NCBI GenBank assembly: GCA_037976565.1
Contig: CP137675.1
Span: 29,439,637 to 29,503,636, forward strand
Direction: 5' to 3'
From: Mesocentrotus franciscanus
Lineage: Eukaryota; Echinodermata; Echinoidea; Camarodonta; Strongylocentrotidae
DNA: 64,000 nt
In this document: piece after piece, positions 1-11,734 of the stretch
How positions within the stretch are numbered: the first letter of the stretch is position 1
Layout of the letters: each line of letters opens with the position of its first letter
Notes under the pieces: model-generated
Told to the model about the DNA's origin: nothing
Databases searched by the model: none
What the model saw: only the letters and a program-made list of their open reading frames with translations
Made by a program: the position numbers and the translations under genes

Positions 1-478
1 ATACTAATTTAGAACTTCCCTTTAAAAAAGGGGCTTGAAAATGTCTTTAAGTGGGAAAATAACGACTATTAGTTGTCGAATCGACTTAGGAGCTATAGAG
101 CCAGTAAGTAATAGTCTGATTTTTCAGACCATTGTACCGAATGGTCGTACGTTTTATGCTGCGCAAAGATTCAATCAGTTTAATTTTGGCCATTACAAGA
201 AGTGGGTTATTGATGTAGACAAATGCTCATGTACCCTTTACAGCTCATTTTATGTATGTTATTACCAAAGATGAAAAAGCCAGTCAGTCACTCAATAGTG
301 TCTGACAGTGAAGTCTAGCAAGTAAACGGGTTTCCTTGCATAATTTGAATATTAGGACACTGCTAACGTTTAAATTTCACAGATAGGACATACAGGACAT
401 ATTCATAATTCCTGCAAAGTTCTACAGAATTTGATGTTGGCTGCAAAAGGGACATAGTATCTTTAAAGAACCTATCCG
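1..478 (+). repeat. Dispersed ~480-bp repeat, copy 1 (cut by window start)
   Basis: This stretch is nearly identical to the reverse complement of 51238-51733. Shorter diverged copies occur at about 8026-8245 and 17286-17505. Both full copies preserve the same 79-codon open frame (35-274 here), but the partial copies break it and it resembles no protein I know, so I read it as a passenger frame of a mobile repeat. No terminal inverted repeat or tail is visible. The type of element is unknown. Confidence 0.8.
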
Positions 479-1014
479 ATGAAAATACAACTTAATATCA
501 ATAGTAAGCTGAATGAACGTAGACCCCAAATATAAAGGAATACAAAATATTTTCCCTTTTAGTAATGCAAAAAATTAAATTAAAACCTCATTTTCCGCAT
601 CCCTCCAAATTACGGGTCAACAGGGGTCAAATTTGCCGCAGTTACGGTGACGACATAACATGTGGACCCGATCGGCTCGCATAATACGGTTTTAACATGT
701 CAGAGGTAAAAATGTACGAGATGAAACGCCATAACTATATAAATTCCTCTTCTCCAACTCCAGAAGCAGTACAGTCAATTTTTTTTTTGCCAAAAAAGAT
801 ATAAATAGGTACCTCTGACATTTTTGCCTCTGACATTTTTACCTCTGACATTTTAACCTGGCGCCGCATATATAGTTGAGGCGATGAGCCGTGCTTAGTT
901 AACGGAAAGTCATTTAGTTTTTAGGTCGACAACTTCCGAGTTTTCAAAGAGCTTTTGCTCCTCTTATTTCATGTTTCACTTCCGACAGGGTCTTTAATGG
1001 CCGTCATTTCAAGA
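479..1014. other. No gene seen
   Basis: AT-rich sequence without a credible exon. A short motif reading ACCTCTGACATTTT occurs three times at about 811-856, and its reverse complement lies at about 698-716, making a small inverted arrangement. The same motif occurs once more in ZnT5 intron 7 near 52241. Confidence 0.5.
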
Positions 1015-1022
1015 GTGATATC

Positions 1023-2182
1023 CACTGGCGTACTGATGGGGGGGGGTTTATTAAAAACAATATTTTCCGTTTGATAAAAAAAACATACAATACAAGTATA
1101 TACATAACTATAAGTGTAACGGCTGGATAACCCATGTTCAGCTGTGCCAGCCTGCCAGGCACGACACTACTGGTCTTCCATAGGGTCCGGAAAGCACATA
1201 TGTAAATATCAAACATGATGTAAAATTAGTTATTAAATTAAAGGATATAAAGAAGGTACATGTACAACCCACAATTACAAATGCTTAAACTCTACAAAGT
1301 GGTAGTTATATGAAATAAAATAAAATCAAACGTGGTTTATTTCTAATTCGATACCAGTGATTTACAAATGTTGCTGAAATGACATAGTTTCCCGGGATTT
1401 TTCCTCACTTTTTAGTAAATTATATTTGCTTATGTGTTTGTTGGAAAATTCCCAAATTTACAGTCAGGCAAGAAATCTGCTGATTTAGAGGCCCTACATG
1501 TCAGGGCCCGCGGAGCGGGGCTCGATCCCGCCCCTCCGCCCCACTTTTTGAAAAAGTATATTAAAGAGAAATAGAAAGAAAAAGAGAAAGAAAGAAAGAA
1601 TAGTGACCTGCCAATGTCACAAAATAATGAGGTATCAACTTATATGCTCATCTGACCGTGATTAAATGCCTAAAACCCCTGAGCTTCCGGGGGCTCTGCC
1701 CCCTGGACCCACCCAAGGGCCCTAGGGCGGGCCCCTGGATGCTCATCTGACCGTAATTTAATGCCAAAAACCCCTGAGCTTCCGAGGGCTCTGCCCCCTG
1801 GACCCACCAAGGGTCCTAGGGCGGGCCCCCGAATGCTTATCTGACCGTTATAAAATCCCTCAAATCCCTGAGTTTCATGGGGCTCAGCCCCCTGGACCCC
1901 ACGCCAATTAGTGACCTGCCAGTGTCATGAATAAGGTATCAAAATATGCTCATCTGATCGTAATTAAATGCCCATACCCCCTGAGCTTCCGGTGGCTTTG
2001 CCCCTAGGCCCCACGCCAATTTACGCTACGCTCTACCTGATCGTAAATACTTTAGCCTCCCCCCACCCACTATGAAAAACGTTCAGTGGGGCCTCCATGG
2101 AAGAGTGGTGGTGATGCAGATTTTGTTCTGCCCCCAAAAAAAAAAAAAAAAAAAAAAAACGTTTTTGCTCATTACGCCACTG
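1023..2182. mobile_element. hAT-like non-autonomous element
   Basis: The left end reads CACTGGCGTACTGA and the right end, reversed, CAGTGGCGTAATGA, so the ends are imperfect inverted repeats. They are flanked by GTGATATC (1015-1022) and GTCATATC (2183-2190), an 8-bp target-site duplication with one mismatch. CA-starting ends with 8-bp duplications are the hAT signature. No transposase frame is present. The interior holds a tandem array (1643-2035) and an A-run near 2137-2158. Confidence 0.55.
1643..2035. repeat. Tandem repeat, four units of ~95-113 bp
   Basis: Units begin at about 1643, 1739, 1833 and 1946 with ATGCTCATCTGACCG or a variant. Each continues into a GC-rich, partly palindromic core (GGGGGCTCTGCCCCCTGGAC or variants). 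The fourth unit is the most diverged. The array lies inside the hAT-like element. Confidence 0.8.
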
Positions 2183-2190
2183 GTCATATC

Positions 2191-2767
2191 AATATTAGTC
2201 GTTGAATTATCTGTTGCTAGGAAGTTGGCTTGTTCACTGCTAGAGTAGTATCTTATCTTTTACTTGGAAATCATTTACCAATCAATGATCTGACACAGAC
2301 GAGACACGGCGCTTATCGGGCAGACACAGTCTCGCACAACAAAAAAATCTTCACAATAGATTTGTTTATCATGTCAACACGTTCTGAAGAAGATCAAATT
2401 ACGTTTTCTAATAATGGATCTTGCAGCTGTGACTTTTATTTCCATAATAGTAATTGCTTGTAGCTACTACTATTGCAATTCAATTTTACGTTTGGAATAT
2501 TAATATTAATCAATGTACAGCCTTTTAAAATGGGAAATGGGGTTTAGTTCTCCTCTGTAAAAACAGAAATCGAAAATAAAAAAAGGGTGCGCTGCACGTA
2601 TTCATTATAATCAAAAACCTTTGCAAGAACCTTTTTACACACGAATTACAATTTTAATAGGAGATTAATCTGCTATCATTTCGATGAGACATTGTGTTAT
2701 GTGTGAATAGTTAGTTACCAGGGAGAAATCGACCGGACATGACAATTGTCGTAGGAGGTATCTGTCC
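2191..2767. other. No gene seen
   Basis: AT-rich sequence between two repeat elements. The open frames here are short, lack splice context and match no known protein. Confidence 0.5.
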
Positions 2768-2902
2768 CCTGGGTATGGCGCGCCGTTTGACCAATAATTC
2801 AGATAAACACTGTTTATCGCCGATAAACACTGTTTATCGTCGAAAAACACTGTTTATCGAGAGAAACTGCTGAATGATGGTAGGAGAGGAACATAACTAA
2901 CT

Positions 2903-3447
2903 ATGGCGTTTGTACAACAAAAACTCAATGGTATATTACATTTTAAATTATTTGTGGACTACGCCCCACACCCTTATATGATATTCTTGCCGGGGGTTCC
3001 TACCCTCATATCGTTCAGTAGGTCCTAAGGAAGCCTTGTACCAAAAATGGCACTTGTACAACTACAAATCAATGTTATATTACCTTATAAATTATTTGGG
3101 GGCTACGAGGCGACGGCCCCGCCCCACACCCTTATATGATATTCTTGCCGGGGGCTCCTACCCTATTATCGTTCAGTAGGTCCTAAGGAAGCCCTGTACC
3201 AAAAATGGCATTTGTACAACAACAAATCAATGTTATATTACCTTATACATTATTGGGGGGGGGGGGCTACGAGGCGACGGCCCCGCCCCACACCCTTATA
3301 TGATATTCTTGCCGGGGGCTCCTACCCTATTATCGTTCAGTAGGTGCTAAGGAAGCCCTATACCAAAAATGGCATTTGTACAACAACAAATCAATGTTAT
3401 GAAATTATTTGGGGGCTCCAAAAAGATGCTTCCGCCCCACACCCTTA
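2903..3447. repeat. Tandem repeat of ~145-164-bp units
   Basis: Units start with ATGGC(A/G)(C/T)TTGTACAAC at 2903, 3047, 3205 and 3369, the last one truncated. Each carries CCCCACACCCTTATATGATA and ends in CTAAGGAAGCC. Unit 1 lacks the GC-rich insert seen in units 2 and 3. Confidence 0.85.
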
Positions 3448-3448
3448 T

Positions 3449-3667
3449 CAAGCGATAAACACTGTTTCTCTTGATAAACACTGTTTTCTCGGCGATAAAC
3501 ACTGTTTTTCGGCGATAAACAGTGTTTATCGAGATAAACTATGTTTATCGCCTGATAAACACAGTTTCTCTCAATAAACACTGTTTATTAGCGATAAACA
3601 CTGTTTATTAGCAATAAACAGTGTTTATCGACGATAAACAGTGTTTATCGGCGATAAACAGTGTTTA
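3449..3667. repeat. Palindromic minisatellite (GATAAACACTGTTTATC)n
   Basis: About ten units of roughly 20 bp, each close to its own reverse complement around a central AC/GT. Three more units sit at about 2802-2861 beside the opposite end of the element. Unit orientation switches along the array, and there are no unique spacers between units. Confidence 0.85.
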
Positions 3668-3703
3668 GCTGATTTATTGGTCAAACGGCGCGCCATACCT
3701 GGG

Positions 3704-4844
3704 TTGCTTCGTAGGGTCAATTATTAGCGAGGCAGACCTTATGGTGATACACTGATACAATTTCAAACTGATAATTCCGTGTTGAAAAAGGCAAGCCTTC
3801 ATTGTGGTGACAATAGAAGCATTGGTTTATGATTGACTGATTTAGGATCACCGATCTACGGTCTGAATAGACAAAATCACATTAAGTTTTCCTTGAAGTG
3901 CAATAAAGAAAAAATAGTCAATTTTCCCCCCTGAATTGAACCAATATTGTGGCTAATATTTAAATCACGATGACCTCGTGGAGTATATTCTTTACTGATT
4001 TCGGGACACTGATCTGATCTATGGTCTGAAAATATAACATCATATGGAAATTCCATGAAGTGGAAGAAATCAAAGTTAATTTACCCTTTCCTTAAAACTA
4101 AACCAATATTTTGTTTAATATCTAAATCATGCTGACCTCGTGGATAGATATATACACCAGGTATCCTGTTTAGCCCTCGTTCTGATCTACACAGCTGCTC
4201 ACTGACCGTGAATTCGATATCAAAACCCAATCACCAGAACTTTAAATCGATCTTTAGAAAGTGATAATCAGATTTTATACGCCGTCCCACCTTATTGGCG
4301 ACCGATTTCACATCTCACTAGACAACACTTAAAAAGACCTATCTCAGAATAAAATAAGAGTCACACTTTCACGCTGTGCCCCAAATTAGCTTTGAGAAAG
4401 CTAAAACCGTAGTTGCGTTATGAACCAGAATAAACTGATATTACCGTGACGTCATAATCACATGATGCTATCAAATGACGGCTCGACCTTGCACTTCCAA
4501 AAAACCGAGATGACTGGGTGTGAGAGAAACATAACGATGAACTTTATTTGATATAGAATATAAGCAAGAACATAAAAACTTAACAGAAGAAATATCGCCA
4601 TCTTGATATCAACATTAATATCATTACAAGTTTTGTTTCTGGTAAAAGGCCGTACAAAGTCTTGAATAAAAATATAAGTAAATAAATGAATAAATAAATG
4701 GACAGATATTTTTAAATTAGAAGAAGAAGAAAGTAACGCATTATACAAAGGCAAAACAATACGCTTAAGCCTGTTTGCTATTTGTACAGTGCACTGACGG
4801 AAGACCTCCCTATTTAATGTCAATTTAGTGTTTCCATATCGAAC
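3704..4844. other. No gene seen
   Basis: AT-rich. Two loosely similar stretches (about 3800-3990 and 3995-4170), each with a CTGACC/ATGACC TCGTGGA motif, suggest an old tandem duplication. No exon was recognised on either strand. Confidence 0.45.
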
Positions 4845-4847
4845 TTA

Positions 4848-5846
4848 GGCCAAAAAAAAAAAATCATTTGGTTGTCCTCGACCGCCCGCTCCTCATTTTC
4901 GGCCCGCTCGTATTTTTTTTTTTTTTTAGATTTTTTTTTTTTTTTTTAAGAATATACATTTATTTTGGAGCAATTTTAAACGCCAAACATACCATTTTAT
5001 GCATGTTGCAAGGATCAAAATGTGTCCCGTCGCCAATTTGGTCCTTTTAGTACGCAATTATGTCTTTAATAGAGAAGAGGAGGGAGTTTTCGGCCGGGTG
5101 GCAGTTTTCGGTGGGTCCGTTGTATGCGTGGTAAAATCACTTTAAAATACATAGCATAATACACATATCACACACATACAAAACATATCAGAGTCACAGG
5201 AGAACCACATTTGCAATAGAAAATGTATCCTTAAATATCACATTTTAGCGACGTAATCGGCAGTCCCGCTACCTGAATCTGAAAAATCGAATATCTTACG
5301 CGTGTCTGTAAGGAAGATGGGTACCAAAACCTGAGCTGTATTTCAAGTATTTTTCAGATTTAGATCACTTTTTTCGTGTATCGCAAGATCAATAGTGTCT
5401 CCCCGCACGTATTAAATCATTGCAGTCGGATCACCACAGGGATAGTTTTTGGCGCCGCGAGCTCTGGCGTGGGATACCTGCTCCGGCCGCACGAACAAAC
5501 GACGCGCGGGCGAACGAACGACGCGCGTGCGCGCTCCCTATAGACATACGTACGTTTTACATACATACGAAAACTGCCTCGTTATAACTGAAAACTACCT
5601 CCGAAACAGCGAAAATGAAAATGAATATTGACATGGCAATTCATAATTTTTGGCCGGGATTCTTTTTGTGTTTAAATAATAATAATATTGGCTTCATGAT
5701 TTGAACAAAAATGAAATAAATAGGAAGAAATGAGTCCATATGAAGAAGAAAACAAATGGAGAAAAAAAAAAAAAAAAAAATCCGCCCGCCCGCCCCTACT
5801 CCAGAAAAGCAATCGAGGACAACCAAACAACTTTTTTTTTTTGGCC
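4848..5846. mobile_element. Harbinger-like MITE, ~1 kb
   Basis: Inverted ends read GGCCAAAAAAAAAA, followed after a few bases by TTTGGTTGTCCTCGA, on both sides (4848-4883; mirrored about 5811-5846). Both sides are flanked by TTA (4845-4847 and 5847-5849), a 3-bp duplication as expected for PIF/Harbinger. The interior has long T-runs and GC-rich CGCCCGCC stretches but no transposase frame. Confidence 0.6.
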
Positions 5847-5849
5847 TTA

Positions 5850-6892
5850 TGTTAAATGTTAAAATGCTAAATCCCATTCCTTATTCTGAGGCATCATTTT
5901 ATTTTCCTTTCCGTAATTTAAAACTGAAATATGAAAAGACACGTCGAAAATCATAAAAATTGGTTATCAAACAATGTCCATCGTATGAAAATCTCATAAT
6001 TTCGGGAGAAGTTTTTATTTTTAAAACTCCTATTTGAAGCACGATTTTCTTTTTGGATACTCGAAAGACAAACTACATTTTCTCTGTAATGAATTAAGGG
6101 CCACAAAATTTAATATCCAAACACTGCACATTATTACCTGTTGAACTTTAATATCGACAGTGATTAATTCTCGGTCAGGATTCAGGAAATAAATTCCAAT
6201 AAATTTGGAGATGACTACTCCAAGCTCAACCTTTTCTGGTAACTTATCCGGTATCGTCGCTCTTTTTCAATACAAAAATCCCCGAAATTATCGACTTGCC
6301 TCATCGACATGGTCGAAGAAGCTTATACTTTAAAATCGTCGTCACCAAACGTTGATGAGGAGGAAGAGATAGATTGTGGTACTGGAATGCTATCAATAGT
6401 TAGAATTAAAGCAAGGGTAACGCTAAAGCAATTAGAGTATACATGTATACTAGCACAATCTCTGATGAAAGCATTGGGACAAACAAAACGATTCTATTTC
6501 AATTAAGAAAGATCGCGTTATCCGTTTGAAGGATTTAGGAGATTGTCAGATAACTGTTCCTTCTTTCTCTCTCTCTCTCTCTCGCTCAATGCCAATGGAT
6601 GATTCAAGATCCATCGTAAAAGGAAAGGACTTAAATCCATCACCGAAAGGATTTCATTGATATCCTTTGTACATTTTTATCTTAGAGTCATCATTAAACG
6701 TGTTTGGAGAGATTCTCTCTCCTCGGTGGCGTATCCAGAAATTGTTTTAAAAACATGGGGCATAAGCTACTCCATCTCCATTGTTGGCAGCCCAACTGGA
6801 CGTCGACATACTGCGAAGAGATGTTTTTCTTCTTCAGTGCTGGGTCTTCGAACTTTGCTCTTCTGAATGCCAAACCAAGGGCATAGTATAGG
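5850..6892. other. No supported gene
   Basis: A 65-codon + strand frame at 6309-6506 starts with MVEEAY and has a short acidic run (DEEEE). It has no recognisable domain and no confirmed partner exon. A (TC)n microsatellite lies at about 6563-6582. Confidence 0.4.
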
Positions 6893-7051
6893 TATAATGA
6901 CTGCTATGAGAGGGATAGTTTTTTTTATAGGCTCAAGAGGACGTTACATCCTGTTATCACCCCGAGGTGTGCCGAGGGGTGATGGCAGGATGTAACGTCC
7001 TCGAGAGCCTATAAAAACAAATATGCCTCGAATATTAGAGCAGTCATTATA
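6893..7051. mobile_element. Palindromic foldback element
   Basis: The outer ends TATAATGACTGCT and AGCAGTCATTATA are inverted. Inside, a near-perfect hairpin runs from TATAGGCTC (6927) to GAGCCTATA (about 7014), with arms containing GAGGACGTTACATCCTG. The second copy (from 16184) starts inside this hairpin and has several small deletions in it. Confidence 0.7.
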
Positions 7052-9103
7052 TCTTTTATATACCGAATTGACACAAAAATCTACCAAGAATTCTTACCTT
7101 ATCCTTTTCTTGAGTAAAGATTGGTTAAAACATCACAGAAAATCTGAGACACCTGTATGTTAATCTTCGCTGGAAAGATGACTGAATCTTACAATCATTT
7201 GTGAATTGCAGACAAAAAGCACTATCGGCGCTCGCACAAAGAATATGTTAACACGTAAACCAATGGAGATGGCAGCATGAGGGTATTTTTTTAAAGACTA
7301 TTGACCGGTAGGCGGGTATGAGGGCACTTTTTAAAAAGACTATTGACTGGTAAGCAGGCATGGCTAAAATCACGACTCCCGTTTCGACCAATCAGATGGC
7401 TAGATTTCTAAAGTGAGGTATATCATCTTGCAGTAGGAGGGGGTTTACCTAAAATTGCCTATAATCGATCATCTTTGTTTTCTACACGTGAATTATGACG
7501 AGGATGGGGGGGGGGGTGTTGAAACAAATTCTCAAGTACTCTGAATAACAAGTTAAAGAGTTCAATCTTTTGGGATGGTAGGCATTTTTATAAAACTAAA
7601 TGTAATGTATCATGTGATGTTTACATTATCAGTTTATATACATTTCAGGGAAATTATTTGTCGAAAGAACCTTGCTGCAGGGTTTTCTAATTATTCTTTT
7701 TTTTTCTCAGCCATACATGTACTTGAAGATAAACGGTACGGGTTCAGATTACGGCCTACTTTTTTTTTAAATCCACGATTGACGCAATGCAGATGACCTG
7801 CGCCGGCCTACAATTTCATCTCTGTACATGTCAGGGTGTTGATTTCTATTCACTAGTAGATTCCATAGAAAGAATGTCCTTTGATTGACAACTTGTAAAT
7901 TACATTCTGAGTGGATGAAAGAGAAGCTTGTAGATTTCAAACTTGGTATGTGATGTAACTAACGCTTGTACATGTCGTATTGCCACGAAAAACATGCTGT
8001 AAATTTCATTGGAGAAACGGTGACAGTAACCCATTCCAACGGCATTTGAAAGATAATACTTATTTAGAACTTCCCTCAAAACGAAAGGGCTTGAAAATGT
8101 CTTTTAGTGGAATAGTTGTCGAAACGATTTTAGTGATTGCAATCATTTTAGTAATAGTTTGATTTTCAGACCCCTGTACAGAATGGTCGTGCGTATTGTG
8201 CTGCGCAAAGATTCAATCAGTTTAATTTTGGCCATGACAAGAAGTGGCCTCTATGACCTTTAGCGACGCTGTACCCCTGCGGAAAAAATTATGACCGTAT
8301 AATTTACGATACCTTTGTGTACTCAATTTTACTAAATTGACTTTCTTAGAACTCAGTTAACATAATAGACATCAATATTTCATTCGAAAAAAGGAAACCG
8401 TCCTACTGGGTAATATATAAAATTATGATTTTATTTAACAAGCAATATTAATTTCTGTAAACATAGAAGTCATAGTATTATAAATGCAATTTATATGAAA
8501 TTATATAAAAATATACATTTTGGTAAATACATAAAATGTAAACATAAGGTGAAATATGAGCTGGTATGAAAACGTTTTCAAAATTTCACAACACAAACCG
8601 TCTTAATATATGTATAACCAAGAATAGTGTTTTTTATGAGCGTGAACACACGTTTCTCCTGCGAGAGTTGGTTCATGAGACTGATTAAAATCATTGGTTT
8701 AAGATAGTAAAATACAATAAAGCATAGAATGCTTTACCAGCACAATACAACCAAATACCAAGAAGTGTTCCCTGTGAGAGTGTGGTAGCGAGGCATCACA
8801 AAGGATATAGCGAAGTCAGACGTAAATCTTACCATGTATAACCATTGCCTAATACCTCATTATCGTATTCAGTGAATAAGTAGATGATTTTTTTTTCCCG
8901 AGATTTTATTAATACCAATTATTCGCTTGGGAACATATAATTCTTTCTTTTGTAAGTCACAGGTCCCAAGGAATAAAATAACGAGGTTGTTGCTTGCTCG
9001 TAGCGTTTTCGAGGCTAATAATTCCTCTGTAGATTTTGAAGGATTCTAAAGATCAGTAAGGATAGCGGATGACACTTCTTCACTCTTTGTCTCTACCTCG
9101 GGC

Positions 9104-9540
9104 TTGTTTACCCACTTCTCCTTCTGAATCTTCTCTCTGTGTCTTTTGGTCATTCTACCTTTCTCTCTCTCTCTCTCTCTCTTTATCATGTGTATGTGTG
9201 CCTCTCTCTGCCTCCCTTTATATATATATCTTAAACAACGCACACCCACACACGAGAACTCTCTCTCTCCTTCATTATATCCTCGTCTACTCTACCTCCC
9301 CTCCCACTCCCTCTCTCACTCTCCATCTCCCTCTCTCCACTTCCAAGTACCTCCCCTTTTTCATTTCCATTCTCTTCCCCCGTCTTTAGATAGTTTGTAT
9401 GCAATACTACCTTTAACTTTGCATCCGTGTTATCCTCCCCCACCCCATCCCCACCTCCTCTCTCTCTTTCTCTCTCTCACACACACACACTCTCAACATC
9501 TTCACCCTCACCTCGTCCTTTCTCTCCTAAAATCCGCCAG
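9104..9540. repeat. Polypyrimidine tract with (TC)n and (CA)n
   Basis: The + strand is almost all C and T, with (TC)n at about 9162-9182 and 9458-9478 and (CA)n at about 9479-9491. Long open frames here are serine/leucine/proline-rich artefacts of the base composition. The counterpart in copy B is about 18373-18800. Confidence 0.85.
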
Positions 9541-9764
9541 CATACTTTATAGATCCAGGATTATATACCGCAAAACTTCTCAATCTCTCTCCGCCAACCA
9601 AAATCACATTTAATCCAATAATTGGTCAAGTACTAATTCCTTTTCCTACTCTCTTCTTGCCCTACTTTTGCAGCCATATGAAGAAGGTGATATTTAGAAT
9701 TCATATTTCATCCTATTTTCAAATTCAAGAGGTTTCCTAGAAAAACATTGCGGGAGGCTGCGGA

Positions 9765-10082
9765 CTGGAGAAAAAGAAAAACGGAGAAAAGGAAGAGGAA
9801 GAACAAGAATAAGAAAACGAAAAAGAAAAGAAGAAAATGATGGTGGAGAAGAAGAGGAAGAGGAAGGGGAAAAGAATAATAACGACAAAGAAGAAGAATA
9901 AGAAAAGGAAAAGGAAAAAATTCCCCTAGAGTAAAGCTATCGTTGTGAGAAGTAAGGAAAACAACACCACAAAAAGGAGCAGTCCCAAAGAATGGGTGCA
10001 TGGTTGAGAGGGGGAAAAGAAGGACAAAAGCTGAGGAAACAGAAGAGCAAACAAAAAGACGAAAAAGAAGATTAAGAAAATC
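9765..10082. repeat. Polypurine tract
   Basis: The + strand is strongly A/G-rich, with AAGAAG and GGAAGAGGAA runs. It lies only a few hundred bases from the polypyrimidine tract, so the two could pair or form triplex structure. Open frames on the - strand are phenylalanine/leucine/serine-rich and not credible genes. Copy B counterpart is about 19040-19350. Confidence 0.75.
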
Positions 10083-10145
10083 GAAATTAACTATGCCTAA
10101 TAGGATTAATTCTTTGTAAATTCCAAAGGAATAAATTAGCATACA

Positions 10146-10155
10146 TTAGTAGTAA

Positions 10156-10187
<32 letters not shown>

Positions 10188-10188
10188 C

Positions 10189-10244
<56 letters not shown>

Positions 10245-10326
10245 TAGTAGTAGTTCTAGTTGTAGTAGTAGTACATAGAGCAGGTCTTAGAGGCAGTAGC
10301 AGTAGTAGAAGTAGTAAAAAATAGTG

Positions 10327-10361
<35 letters not shown>

Positions 10362-10362
10362 T
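10146..10362. repeat. (AGT)n trinucleotide array
   Basis: Two blocks of AGT/TAG repeats (about 10146-10264 and 10322-10361) are separated by a degenerate AGT-rich stretch. Reverse-strand frames are poly-Tyr, poly-Leu or poly-Thr depending on frame, a repeat artefact. Copy B counterpart is about 19422-19637. Confidence 0.95.
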
Positions 10363-11734
10363 GATGTGGTTCTTGTTGTTTTTGTAGCAGAGGAAGAAGA
10401 ACAAAAACAAAAGAAGAAGGAAACGAAGAAGAAGGGGAAACCATCTTTTTTCACTTATAGTGAGCAGAAAAACGTCGTTAATGAGACTCACGAAGTGAGG
10501 GAAAGAGAGAGTCTGATTGAGCGAAAGGAAAAAAATGAAACGAAGGCATAAGAGAGAAGGAGGGAGAGAGACAGAGAGAGAGAGAGAGAGAAAGAAAGAA
10601 AGAGAAGGCGGATTTGGCAAGAGGAAAGGAGATCAGAGAAAGAGGTAGAGAGAAATTGGGACATAAGTATACAGAGAGGGAAAGCTATATGGTGACGCCA
10701 TTCTTGGACGTCTTGCATTCTTTATATCGTATTGGGTTACGGTCATGCTTGGTGCCCGCGCGCAGTAGAAAATCTTTTCGCATCTTAATTATTATGATCT
10801 CGCAATGCATACCACAGAGAGGGACGTGGCGTCAAATGGTATCATTTACAACCGTAATCAGGAACATGGATCAGAAAAGTCAACCTATAGTTAGAACTTA
10901 CGATCCAGGGCTACTTCATGCAATAAGAGAAATTCACTATACCACCCCCCCCCCCCTCCCTCATACCTACACACACACAATCGTACTCCTGTGTGAAGTC
11001 CTCGTTTTGGGAGTGGTCGTCAAGGTGAAGGTACAGTTCTTTATCATGGTTGTCCTCGATAACTACCCACCCATGCACCAACATAATACCCCCACACACA
11101 CGCACACAACACCCACCTATTTTGTCAATGAATTTATTGTGCAGTTTATCACAGCCACATACTAGTAGTTTAAAGGAAGGTTAAAGGGACAATTGAGTTC
11201 TTGTTTAAGACCGCAAATGCCTTCAAAGTGCATGATTATTGCTCTCATTCTTATTTATGACATTTCTAGTGCCTTTTTAGGACCTAAAATTGCTATGAAG
11301 GTTTATATTGTAGCCCCCAAAATGTGTAAAATATTTATTTTAAATCCGATCATACTAATTCAGCCCCACTTTTAAAAAAATACGGTGACCGTTAATGAAT
11401 TAAGTAATTGATAACAATACACGGGCCGGCTTGGTTGTGTGTATATTATAACTAGGCCTACGTGTATTATAACAAATTATCGAATAATTGTGGGGCTCCA
11501 CAGAAATGGTAATATTTATGGCTATTTCAGCCGTCTCTGAACCGATTTTGATAAAGCAAAGATGATTTTGTCATCTAAACGGTATGATCTTTCAAATTTG
11601 ACACTCAGTTTTTCATTATCTCACACAACAAATATTTTGTGTAGCTATTCAAATGCCCTCATATCAAAATTATGACAATAGCTAGTCTTTTTATTTTGTT
11701 CATTGTTTTATATATATATATATATATATATATT

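Larger units (their letters stand above)
2768..3703. mobile_element. Foldback element filled with minisatellites
   Basis: The ends are inverted copies of about 33 bp. The left contains GGTATGGCGCGCCG followed by TTTGACCAATAA (2773-2798), and the right carries the same sequence reversed (3672-3699). Between them lie palindromic ~20-bp units next to both ends and a central array of ~145-164-bp units. No coding capacity is evident. No clear target-site duplication was found, so the superfamily is unknown. Confidence 0.75.

Noticed and set aside
35..274. 79-codon frame conserved between 35-274 and 51435-51674
   Set aside because: Both lie in near-identical copies of one dispersed repeat, so identity reflects recent copying and not protein selection; partial copies break it.
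3449..3667. CRISPR-like array of ~20-bp repeats
   Set aside because: Units are back to back without unique spacers, flip orientation, lie in a eukaryotic genome and have no cas genes. It is a minisatellite.
6309..6506. 65-codon acidic frame starting MVEEAY as a first exon
   Set aside because: A plausible start context but no recognisable domain, no confirmed donor and no partner exon within reach.
10087..10620. 177-codon minus-strand frame with Tyr/Leu/Thr runs, and its counterpart near 19362-19727
   Set aside because: It is the translation of an AGT array and purine tracts; indels between the two copies change it freely.
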